In this document: in pieces, positions 43,985 through 50,786 of the stretch
How the letters are laid out: every line of letters starts with the position of its first letter
How positions within the stretch are numbered: position 1 is the stretch's first letter
DNA from: Amycolatopsis sp. EV170708-02-1
GTDB lineage: Bacteria; Actinomycetota; Actinomycetes; Mycobacteriales; Pseudonocardiaceae
Length of the DNA stretch: 64,000 bases
Direction: 5' to 3'
Assembly: GCF_022479115.1 (NCBI RefSeq)
Contig: NZ_CP092497.1
Span: 2,356,001 to 2,420,000 of the forward strand
Translations under genes and position numbers: made by a program
The notes under the pieces: generated by a model
Told to the model about the DNA's origin: nothing
Seen by the model: only the letters and a program-made list of their open reading frames with translations
Databases searched by the model: none

Positions 43985-44596
43985 ATGGAAACGGTCCTGG
44001 ACACGATCGATCCGCGCGAGGCGCTGACCATCCTCGGCCCCTCGAAGGGCAAGCACCGGGGCGGCGACGTACTGGAATCCGGTGCCACCTGGCCGGAGCC
44101 GATGCTTCGCGCACGGGCAGACGTCCTGGCGATGTCCAAGGTGGACGATGGCGGACTGCTGCCCGCGTGGCAGCGCTACAACGGGAACTTCTACCGCAAC
44201 GTCGGCGGCGCGCTGGGCGAGGCCGCCGCGTCCGGACGGTTGCTGATCCTCAGCGGCGGCTACGGGATCCTGCGCGCCGACGAGCCGATCTCCTACTACG
44301 ACCGGAAACTGCGGCTCAGTGACTGGCCGCCAGGCGTGCTCGCGGACGCCGTACTGGGGGAAGCACGCCGGATCGGCGCGACGAAGGCGGTCACGTTCGT
44401 GTCCGCCAGCGCCGACTACGCGAAACTGGCCCGGCGGATCCCCTGGGATATCGAGGCCTTGCTGGTCACGATCGAGTTCCATGGGGGCGGTGCGCAGGTC
44501 GAGGTGCCGCGGCGGCTGGCACAGGCGTTCAGCGCGTGGTGGCGCCGGTCGCCGTCGGACTATCCGGCCGGGATGGTCGTGGAGGAGCTGGGCTGA
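43985..44596 (+). CDS. YaaA/DUF328-like protein
   Basis: This encodes a 203-residue protein of the YaaA superfamily. The N-terminal ALTILGPSKGKHRGG matches the family's ISPAKT region, LPAWQRYNGNFYRNVG matches the helix-hairpin DNA-binding segment, and LLILSGGYGILRADEPISYYDRKL matches the strongly conserved LSGLYGVLRP block. E. coli YaaA limits peroxide-induced DNA damage, and a YaaA-like protein (DpdC) occurs in 7-deazaguanine DNA-modification islands. Which role applies is unknown. It is divergent from the helicase gene and convergent with the MarR gene, with a one-base gap. Confidence 0.72.
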   Translation: METVLDTIDPREALTILGPSKGKHRGGDVLESGATWPEPMLRARADVLAMSKVDDGGLLPAWQRYNGNFYRNVGGALGEAAASGRLLILSGGYGILRADEPISYYDRKLRLSDWPPGVLADAVLGEARRIGATKAVTFVSASADYAKLARRIPWDIEALLVTIEFHGGGAQVEVPRRLAQAFSAWWRRSPSDYPAGMVVEELG

Positions 44597-44597
44597 C

Positions 44598-45026
44598 TCA
44601 CGGCCAGCGCGCTTCGGAAAGCACGCGCGCGGCCTTGAGGAACGCCTTGCGGTCGGCGGCCGACAGCTGACCGAGCAACCGTTCCTCCTGCTCCTGGATC
44701 CGGGCTTGAGCCGACCGCCGCGACGCGCGGCCCGCCTCGGTGATCCCCAGCAGCCGGACCCGGCGGTCCTTCGGATCCGGCTCGCGGGTGATCAACCCGT
44801 CCGCTTGGAGGGCGTCGAGGGTGCCGATGATCCGGGTCTTGTCCGCGCCGATCGCCTTGGCGAGGGCGGCCTGCGTGCGGACGGGCCCGTCGTCGAGGGC
44901 GCTCAGCACCACGTAGCCCCACATGGTCAACCCGTGCTCGGCCAGCACCGGCGTCTCGGCGTTCATCAGCCGTCGCATCAGCCCACCGAGCATCGCCGCC
45001 AGATCCGGCCTCCCCTGCTCCGCCAT
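44598..45026 (-). CDS. MarR-family transcriptional regulator
   Basis: This encodes a 142-residue MarR protein. The winged helix includes QAALAKAIGADKTRIIGTLDALQADGLITREPDPKDRRVRLLGITEAGR. It starts at ATG 45026; TATGGT lies six bases upstream with no ribosome site, suggesting a leaderless transcript. It is divergent from the TIGR03086 gene with a palindrome between them, so that gene is the likely target. MarR ligands are often phenolic acids or oxidants; none is indicated here. Confidence 0.9.
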   Translation of the reverse strand: MAEQGRPDLAAMLGGLMRRLMNAETPVLAEHGLTMWGYVVLSALDDGPVRTQAALAKAIGADKTRIIGTLDALQADGLITREPDPKDRRVRLLGITEAGRASRRSAQARIQEQEERLLGQLSAADRKAFLKAARVLSEARWP

Positions 45027-45075
45027 GCGCAGACCATACCGACCGGAGTTCCGGTACCGGTTGACGAACTCGTAT

Positions 45076-45094
45076 GCATATGTAGATGATATGC
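45076..45094. promoter_or_regulatory. MarR-type operator
   Basis: GCATAT (45076-45081) and ATATGC (45089-45094) form inverted arms with a 7-base spacer between the divergent MarR and TIGR03086 genes. The right arm covers the first possible ATG of the latter, and TTGACG at 45061 may be its -35. Confidence 0.5.
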
Positions 45095-45096
45095 AC

Positions 45097-45729
45097 ATGC
45101 CTATTGATGAACTCCGCATCCTCGACGCCATCGTGACCCGGGCCAGCCTGGATCTCGTCACCAAGATCACCCCCGCCGACCTGGCGAAACCGACACCGTG
45201 CAGCGCCTGGACCCTGCACGGCCTGCTGGCGCACATGGCCACCCAGCATCACGGCTTCGCCGCCGCGGCCGAAGGCGAAAGCCACCTCGACCATTGGCGG
45301 CTGCTCCCGCTGGGCGACGACCCCGTCGGCACCTACCGCGCCTCGGTGAACCGCGTGCTGAACGCCTTCGTCCCCCACGACCTCGCCGACCGGAAGTTCG
45401 CCCTTCCCGAGTTCTCCACCGAAGTCACCTTCACCGCGGAGCAGGCTCTCGGCTTCCATTTCGTGGACTACCTGGTGCACTCGTGGGACGTGGCCAAAAC
45501 CCTCGGCCTGCCGATCACGTTCCAGCGAGAGGTCCTCGACGCCGGGCTGCGGTTCGCCAAGGCGATCCCGGACGGAAAGAGCCGGAACGCGCCGGGAGCC
45601 GCTTTCGCACCGGCCGTCGACGCGACGGGACAGTCCGATTTGGACACGATCATGGCCCTGCTGGGTCGCTCCCCATCGTGGCCGGACGAGGTGGTCCCCC
45701 ACAGGAACCTCACGCCGCGCTCTGCGTGA
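45097..45729 (+). CDS. TIGR03086-family metal-binding protein (DinB/mycothiol-dependent fold)
   Basis: This encodes a 210-residue protein of the TIGR03086 group, related to mycothiol-dependent maleylpyruvate isomerase/DinB four-helix bundles. Landmarks are ITPADLAKPTPCSAWTLHGLLAHM, with the first metal His, and ALGFHFVDYLVHSWDVAKTLGLP, with the later His pair. It may use mycothiol in detoxification. ATG 45097 is chosen; ATG 45091 is also in frame and lies in the operator. Control by the divergent MarR protein is likely. Confidence 0.88.
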   Translation: MPIDELRILDAIVTRASLDLVTKITPADLAKPTPCSAWTLHGLLAHMATQHHGFAAAAEGESHLDHWRLLPLGDDPVGTYRASVNRVLNAFVPHDLADRKFALPEFSTEVTFTAEQALGFHFVDYLVHSWDVAKTLGLPITFQREVLDAGLRFAKAIPDGKSRNAPGAAFAPAVDATGQSDLDTIMALLGRSPSWPDEVVPHRNLTPRSA

Positions 45730-45751
45730 GAACCGCTGCTCCATCGGCTCG

Positions 45752-46969
45752 ATGTCGACCGGCATCGGTGTGACGGCCGGTGACAGGGGCCAAGACGTGG
45801 TTCACCGTCGGAGGATGGACCATTCGCTGGACGCGTTCCGTGGCCGGCTGTTGATCCAATGCCGGTCGGCCACGGTGGCGTCTGTCCTCGACATCGCCGA
45901 GCAGACCGGCGCGGGTCTCGTCCTGACCGGTGCCTCGCCCGAGAACACCGTCCGGCGGCTTCGGGACCGGAGGTTCGACGGCCCGATCCTCTGCGACGCC
46001 GACCGGTATTCGGGCAGGCGCAGAATCAGTGCGGGCCGAGGCACCCACCCTGCCTGGATCCGCCGCCAACGCGACCTCGGCTTGGTTCCCCTGACCGACT
46101 CCGGCTACCTGGCGCCTCGCAATTGGACGGGACTGAAGGCGATTCTCCAAGCGGCGAGCAGGGAGCCGGCACCCACCGTCGCAGTACTCCCCATGTCCAC
46201 ACGATGGTTCGCCACAGCGGCGATCTGTGCGGCGCTGGTACGGGAGATCAACCGTTACGCCGTGCCCGTCGCGCTCGTACTCGAGCACGAAGCCGATCCA
46301 TTCGGACGCCAGTACCTTCTCAAGGGCATCCTCCGGCTCTTGGCCGCCGCGACGGCTCCGGTCCTCTTGTTGCGGTCCGACGTCTCCGCGGTCGGCGCGC
46401 TCTGCCACGGCGCCCACGCCGCGGCCGTCGGCACGATCGGCGCGCTTCGCCATCTCTATCCCGTCACAGCCCGCGGCCCGCGACGTCCGATCGGATCGTC
46501 AGCGTTCGTGACGCGCCTTCTCGGCTACCACCGACTCGAGACCTGCAAGGAGGTCTTCGCCGACACACCCGACCTCGCCCATCTCTGGACCTGCGATTGC
46601 CCCGTCTGCGGAGGAGCGCCACCAGACCGGCTCGGCACGGCCGACAACCCGGGTGTGGCAGCCGCCCGTCATTCGCTCTACTGCGTCCTCGACCTTCACG
46701 CGGAGCTCTTCCGTGGCCTGAGAACTCGCGAGCAACTCGTCAGTTCGTGGCACGAAGCGTGCAGCCACGCCCTCTACATCCACGATCAGGTCGCCGAGAC
46801 CGCCGACCGCTGGCGAAAGCCCGCCAATCTCCGCACGTTGAACGCGATCACCGAAGACCCGCTGCCGTATCGCGACCGAATCCCCGGACAACCCGTGGAG
46901 CATGGACCGCGAGTCACCCCGCCGCATCGGCGCGAGACCCTCGCACCGACTCGAGAATCCGGGCGGTGA
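45752..46969 (+). CDS. TGT-like (DpdA-like) TIM-barrel protein
   Basis: This encodes a 405-residue protein resembling distant tRNA-guanine transglycosylases. It has a DSG block (PLTDSGYLAPRNW, near 115), the later strand-loop segment VLLLRSDVSAVGALCHGAHAAAVGTIGALRHLYP, and the family zinc motif WTCDCPVCGG (Cys-x-Cys-x-x-Cys) with a His about 25 residues on. Classical TGT exchanges guanine for queuine precursors in tRNA; DpdA relatives act on DNA. Ligands and residues suggest this fold, but I cannot assign RNA or DNA. The start is uncertain: ATG 45752, or ATG 45815 with GGAGG abutting. The 3' end overlaps the convergent hydrolase by 56 bases. Confidence 0.62.
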   Translation: MSTGIGVTAGDRGQDVVHRRRMDHSLDAFRGRLLIQCRSATVASVLDIAEQTGAGLVLTGASPENTVRRLRDRRFDGPILCDADRYSGRRRISAGRGTHPAWIRRQRDLGLVPLTDSGYLAPRNWTGLKAILQAASREPAPTVAVLPMSTRWFATAAICAALVREINRYAVPVALVLEHEADPFGRQYLLKGILRLLAAATAPVLLLRSDVSAVGALCHGAHAAAVGTIGALRHLYPVTARGPRRPIGSSAFVTRLLGYHRLETCKEVFADTPDLAHLWTCDCPVCGGAPPDRLGTADNPGVAAARHSLYCVLDLHAELFRGLRTREQLVSSWHEACSHALYIHDQVAETADRWRKPANLRTLNAITEDPLPYRDRIPGQPVEHGPRVTPPHRRETLAPTRESGR

Positions 46970-47795
46970 CGAGGTCGGGCTTCTCCAACGAGAGCCCATG
47001 AGTCGCCTTGGGCACGACCTCGACCTCGATGTGCGGGCTCAGTGACCCGAGCCGGGACGCCACCGCGCGAGCGTCGTGGATGACACTGCGCTCGCCGACG
47101 ACGATCCGGGCGGGTACGTCGATCGCCGCCAGCTCGTCATCGCCGAACAGGTGCAGCTCAGGAAGATGCTGCTTGTACTTGAGCGCGGCGAAGAGCAGAG
47201 GTCGCACGGTGTGCCGCACGTCCGGATCTCCCGACGCCACCAGCCGCAGGAGCCACTTGGGCAGGAACCAGCGGAAGATCTCGCGGAAACTCCACCAGAT
47301 GAAGCTCCGGCCGATCACGCCGAACCCCGCGGCTTCGATGGCGACGACACCGGCGATCCGAACGGTGGACCGCGTCGCGAGATTCAGCGCCAGCCAGCCA
47401 CCCCTCGAAACACCGGCGAGATGGACCTTTTCGTGGCCTGTTCCCGCGAGCACGCCTTCGACGACCTCGGCGAGCCAGTCCGCGCAGTCTTGCGCGGACT
47501 CGAGCGGCGCGGTCTGGATCGATCGCCCGGGCTCGCCGAGGGAGTCGACCGCGTGGACCCGGTACCGGACGGCGAGTTCGGCGATATGCGGATACCAGGA
47601 CAGTGACGTGCCCATCCCGCCGGAAAGCAGCACGATCGGCGGGCCGCCCTCCGGGCCGGAGCTGCGAACTCGCGTCGGGCCGAATCTCGTGTCGACGTCC
47701 AGCTCTTCGGCGGGAACCGGCCACTTCCGCAGAACCTCGTCGTAGACGGCGAAGAAACGCTCCTCGGCCTTCTTGTCGGTGAACTCCCCCAGCAT
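46914..47795 (-). CDS. Alpha/beta hydrolase
   Basis: This encodes a 293-residue alpha/beta hydrolase. It has GGPPIVLLSGGMGTSLSWYPHIAELA for the oxyanion loop, the nucleophile elbow LAGVSRGGWLALNLA (Ser at about 130), the acidic turn VGERSVIHDA and the late His in PKATHGLSLEKPD. It is probably cytosolic. A long palindrome covers the promoter shared with the divergent TetR gene, which presumably represses it. The substrate is unknown. Confidence 0.88.
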   Translation of the reverse strand: MLGEFTDKKAEERFFAVYDEVLRKWPVPAEELDVDTRFGPTRVRSSGPEGGPPIVLLSGGMGTSLSWYPHIAELAVRYRVHAVDSLGEPGRSIQTAPLESAQDCADWLAEVVEGVLAGTGHEKVHLAGVSRGGWLALNLATRSTVRIAGVVAIEAAGFGVIGRSFIWWSFREIFRWFLPKWLLRLVASGDPDVRHTVRPLLFAALKYKQHLPELHLFGDDELAAIDVPARIVVGERSVIHDARAVASRLGSLSPHIEVEVVPKATHGLSLEKPDLVTARILESVRGSRADAAG

Positions 47796-47811
47796 CGGGC
47801 CTCCTCGGTTT

Positions 47812-47831
47812 TATGGTGCACTTGCACCATA
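47812..47831. promoter_or_regulatory. TetR operator between hydrolase and TetR genes
   Basis: TATGGTGCA (47812-47820), CT, TGCACCATA (47823-47831): perfect 9-base arms. It starts 17 bases before the hydrolase ATG and lies 52 bases before the TetR GTG, so one regulator could repress both directions. Confidence 0.7.
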
Positions 47832-47882
47832 ACAGTGGGTGGCCATTTCGGCCACCCCTCACCGGCATGGCAGAGTGACCGC

Positions 47883-48488
47883 GTGCCGAAACGTGTGGAC
47901 CACCAAGAGCGCAGGCGCGAGATCGCGGAGGCGCTCTTCCGGATCGCCGCCGCCCAAGGACTGCAGGCGGTCACGCTGCGTGCGGTGGCCGCGGAGGCGG
48001 GCATCTCGATGAACCTGGTCCAGTACTACTTCCCGACCAAGGAAGAGATGCTGCGCTTCTCCTGGCAGCGGATCGTCGAGCTGACCATGGAGCACGCCGG
48101 GAAGACCATCGGCGAGGCGATGAAGTCGGAGGACGAGCGCACCATCGTGCGCGCCTATCTGACCTCCGTCCTGCCGGACGGCGAGCGCGCCCGCATGCTC
48201 TCCGCCGTCCAGATCGCGTATTTCGCCGTCGACGTCACACGCGGGAGCCAGGATCCCGATCAGGAACCGCTTCTGCCCCACCTGGTCCACGCGATCACCG
48301 AGCTGCTTCGCGCAGCCCAGGAGAAAGGCGACGTTCCCGCCCGCCTCGACCCCCGTCTCGAGGCGGACTCCCTCGCGACGATGTCCGCCGGCCTCGTCAC
48401 GGCGATCATGGTCGACGCCTACACGGCCGAGCGCGCGTCGGAGATCGTCGACTACCGGCTGGACGGGGTGTTCAGCGGCGCTCGATGA
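47883..48488 (+). CDS. TetR-family transcriptional regulator
   Basis: This encodes a 201-residue TetR protein. The HTH is at about 8-55 (ERRREIAEALFRIAAAQGLQAVTLRAVAAEAGISMNLVQYYFPTKEEML), of the BetI-like type, with a helical ligand domain after it. GTG at 47883 is preferred because PKRVDHQERR is a normal TetR start; an earlier in-frame codon adds a low-quality extension. The perfect palindrome upstream is its likely autoregulatory site. Its 3' end overlaps the convergent TetR gene by 17 bases. Confidence 0.9.
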   Translation: MPKRVDHQERRREIAEALFRIAAAQGLQAVTLRAVAAEAGISMNLVQYYFPTKEEMLRFSWQRIVELTMEHAGKTIGEAMKSEDERTIVRAYLTSVLPDGERARMLSAVQIAYFAVDVTRGSQDPDQEPLLPHLVHAITELLRAAQEKGDVPARLDPRLEADSLATMSAGLVTAIMVDAYTAERASEIVDYRLDGVFSGAR

Positions 48489-49191
48489 GCGCTTCGATGC
48501 CGTCCAGGATGCGACCGAGACCGAACTCGATGTCCGCTTCCTCGATTCCCTCTTCGGCGTACGCCTCACCGGAGATCACGGCGGCGACGCGGATATAGCC
48601 CCGCTCTTCGAGACGCGGCCCCAGGAACGAGCCGAGCGCCCGCACCTGATCGGAAGGGCTCGCGTTCACGTCCCGAAGCAACGACGCGGTGCTGCGCACC
48701 CATCCGTCGACCAGCACCGCGCAGCCCGTGACGTCCTGGGCGCCCAGTCCCGAATCCGCCATCCCCTCAAGGAAGTTCTCCAGCCACCCCAAGAGATTCG
48801 GCGTACTGGGCGCGCGCCGCACCGGCAGGTCGATCAGCCACGGATGACGGCGGCAGCGTTCCAGGAGCGCGCGGGCCCAGGCCGTGACCGCGGCGCGCCA
48901 ATCGCCGGGCGCCGGCTCCGGCGGCGGCCCCCAGGCCGCTTCGGCCACGAGCACGAGCAGTTCCTCTTTGGAGCTCAGATACCGGTAAAGCGCGTTCGCG
49001 GTGACGCCGAGGCGTTTGGCGATCGAAGGCATGGACAGTCCCGCATAGCCTTCCGCGTCGGCCTGCGCGATGGCCGCGTCGACGATCTGGTCGAGGCTGT
49101 ATCCCGGTTTCGGCCCGCGCCGGGGCGCCGGGGCGTGCCCCCAGGCCAGCGCCGTGCCCGGCGGCAGCAACTCGATCTCGACGTCGTCCAT
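48472..49191 (-). CDS. TetR-family regulator, TetR_C extended type
   Basis: This encodes a 239-residue TetR protein in which the HTH (YSLDQIVDAAIAQADAEGYAGLSMPSIAKRLGVTANALYRYLSSKEELLVLV) starts about 30 residues in, after MDDVEIELLPPGTALAWGHAP. The C-terminal domain is of the larger ligand-binding type. ATG 49191 is chosen; a start 13 codons upstream would run over the operator region. It is divergent from the carotenoid-oxygenase gene, with two GGCATACAC direct repeats between, so it likely controls it. Confidence 0.88.
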   Translation of the reverse strand: MDDVEIELLPPGTALAWGHAPAPRRGPKPGYSLDQIVDAAIAQADAEGYAGLSMPSIAKRLGVTANALYRYLSSKEELLVLVAEAAWGPPPEPAPGDWRAAVTAWARALLERCRRHPWLIDLPVRRAPSTPNLLGWLENFLEGMADSGLGAQDVTGCAVLVDGWVRSTASLLRDVNASPSDQVRALGSFLGPRLEERGYIRVAAVISGEAYAEEGIEEADIEFGLGRILDGIEALIERR

Positions 49192-49221
49192 CGGGGCATT
49201 GTTGCACCCAAAACCGGTAAA

Positions 49222-49250
49222 GGCATACACTGTTCATGGCATACACAGTT
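49222..49250. promoter_or_regulatory. Direct repeats in TetR/carotenoid oxygenase promoter
   Basis: GGCATACACTGTT (49222-49234) and GGCATACACAGTT (49238-49250) differ at one position and start 16 bases apart. They lie between the TetR start (49191) and the oxygenase ATG (49275), and are likely TetR sites that overlap the promoter. Confidence 0.55.
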
Positions 49251-49274
49251 ACGGCATGATTCGGGGGATCGACC

Positions 49275-50741
49275 ATGACCGAACCGACCAGGCGGAACGT
49301 GCTCCGCGGGGCGGCCGCGCTCGCCATCGGCGGAACCGCCGCGAGCTTCGGAAGCAGCACACCCGCCTTCGCCGCGCAGGCTCCGGCGAAACCGCACTAC
49401 CCGTTCCTCGAAGGCGCGTTCGCGCCGGTCGCCGAGGAGGTGACCGCGTTCGGCCTGCCGGTCACCGGCCGCATCCCGAGCGATCTCTGCGGGCGGTACC
49501 TGCGCACCGGGCCGAACGTTCTCGGCCTCGAAGATCCGCGCGCCCACCACTGGATGCTGGGTGAGGGCATGGTGCACGGTGTCCGGCTGCGCGACGGCAA
49601 GGCCGAGTGGTACCGCAACCGCTGGGTGCGGTCGTCCGGGGTCGCGGCGAAACTCGGCGAGCGGTACCCATGGCCCGTGCCCGCCGAGGATTTCGCGCCG
49701 AACACGCACGTGATCGGCCATCACGGCCGCATCCTCGCCCTGCAGGAGTCGGGCGCCCCGCCCTACGAACTCGACGGCGAGCTGAACACGGTGGGGCCCT
49801 TCGATTTCAGCGGTTCGCTGGAAGGCTCCTACACCGCGCACACCAAATTCGACGCCCGCGCCGACGAGTTGCACGCGGTCACCTACCACCCGACCTGGGA
49901 CCACGTGCGGCATCTGATGGTCGACCGGACCGGCCGTGTGGTGCGGACCACCCGCATCCCGGTCACCGACAGCCCGATGATGCACGACTTCGGCCTCACC
50001 GAGAACTACGTGGTCGTCTTCGACGTGCCGGTCACCTTCGATCCGCAGCCGGGCAAGGTGGTGCCGTACAAATGGAACACCGATCACCCGGCCCGGGTCG
50101 GGGTGATGAACCGCGACGGAGGCCCGGTCCGCTGGTTCGCGGTGGATCCGGTCTTCTACTCGCACACGCTCAACGCCTACGAGCAGGGCTCCACGGTGGT
50201 GGTCGACCTGACCACGATGCCCGCGCCGTTCGAGGTGGCCGGTAAGCAGGGCTTCGGCGGTCCGTCGGCGTCGGGCCCGCCGGTGCTGGAGCGCTGGACG
50301 ATCGATCTCGCGCAGGGCCGGGTCCGGCGCCGCGTTCTCGACGACCGGCCGCAGGAGTTCCCGCGGGTCAACGAAAGCCTGGTGTCGCGACGGCACCGGT
50401 ACGGCTACTCGGCCTCTCCCGGCGAACTGTTCGACGTCTACCTGGACAAGCCGTCCGGCTCCTTCGGCAACGCGCTGATCAAGCACGACCTGCGGAACGG
50501 GCGCTCGGAAGTGCACCGATTCGGCAGGGGCGCCGACGCGAGCGAAGCGGTGTTCGTGCCGTCTTCCCGCGGCAAGGCCGAGGACGACGGCTACGCCCTC
50601 GCCTACGTCAACAATCCCGACCGCAACGCGTCGGACCTGGTGATCCTCGCCGCCCAGGACTTCACGGCGAAGCCCTTGGCGCGTATCCACCTGCCAAGGC
50701 CGGTACCGCTGGGCTTCCACGGAAGCTGGGTCGCCGACTGA
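49275..50741 (+). CDS. Exported carotenoid oxygenase family protein
   Basis: This encodes a 488-residue seven-bladed beta-propeller dioxygenase of the carotenoid/stilbene cleavage family. A Tat-like signal (TRRNVLRGAAALAIGGTAAS) precedes LPVTGRIPSDLCGRYLRTGPN, the usual domain start. The four iron-binding His residues are expected at AVTYHPTWDHVRH, SPMMHDFGLTEN, a middle His (FYSHTLNAY), and LGFHGSW at the end. It would cleave conjugated double bonds, for example in carotenoids or lignin-derived stilbenes. Export is unusual among the family. It is controlled probably by the divergent TetR protein, and a very strong terminator follows. Confidence 0.9.
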   Translation: MTEPTRRNVLRGAAALAIGGTAASFGSSTPAFAAQAPAKPHYPFLEGAFAPVAEEVTAFGLPVTGRIPSDLCGRYLRTGPNVLGLEDPRAHHWMLGEGMVHGVRLRDGKAEWYRNRWVRSSGVAAKLGERYPWPVPAEDFAPNTHVIGHHGRILALQESGAPPYELDGELNTVGPFDFSGSLEGSYTAHTKFDARADELHAVTYHPTWDHVRHLMVDRTGRVVRTTRIPVTDSPMMHDFGLTENYVVVFDVPVTFDPQPGKVVPYKWNTDHPARVGVMNRDGGPVRWFAVDPVFYSHTLNAYEQGSTVVVDLTTMPAPFEVAGKQGFGGPSASGPPVLERWTIDLAQGRVRRRVLDDRPQEFPRVNESLVSRRHRYGYSASPGELFDVYLDKPSGSFGNALIKHDLRNGRSEVHRFGRGADASEAVFVPSSRGKAEDDGYALAYVNNPDRNASDLVILAAQDFTAKPLARIHLPRPVPLGFHGSWVAD

Positions 50742-50742
50742 T

Positions 50743-50783
50743 CGAGAGGGCTGTCGCCGGGAGCCCCGGCGACAGCCCTCTCG
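50743..50783. terminator. Perfect 19-bp hairpin between convergent genes
   Basis: CGAGAGGGCTGTCGCCGGG (50743-50761) and its exact complement (50765-50783) enclose an AGC loop. It lies between the carotenoid-oxygenase stop and the DUF5682 stop at 50787, so it serves as a two-way terminator for the oxygenase and the whole minus-strand SWIM-MoxR operon. Confidence 0.88.
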
Positions 50784-50786
50784 GTT

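Noticed and set aside
40899..46969. Complete Dpd DNA-modification island
   Set aside because: No ParB-like, RecQ-like or precursor-synthesis genes are present; only three related families are near each other, with unrelated regulators between.
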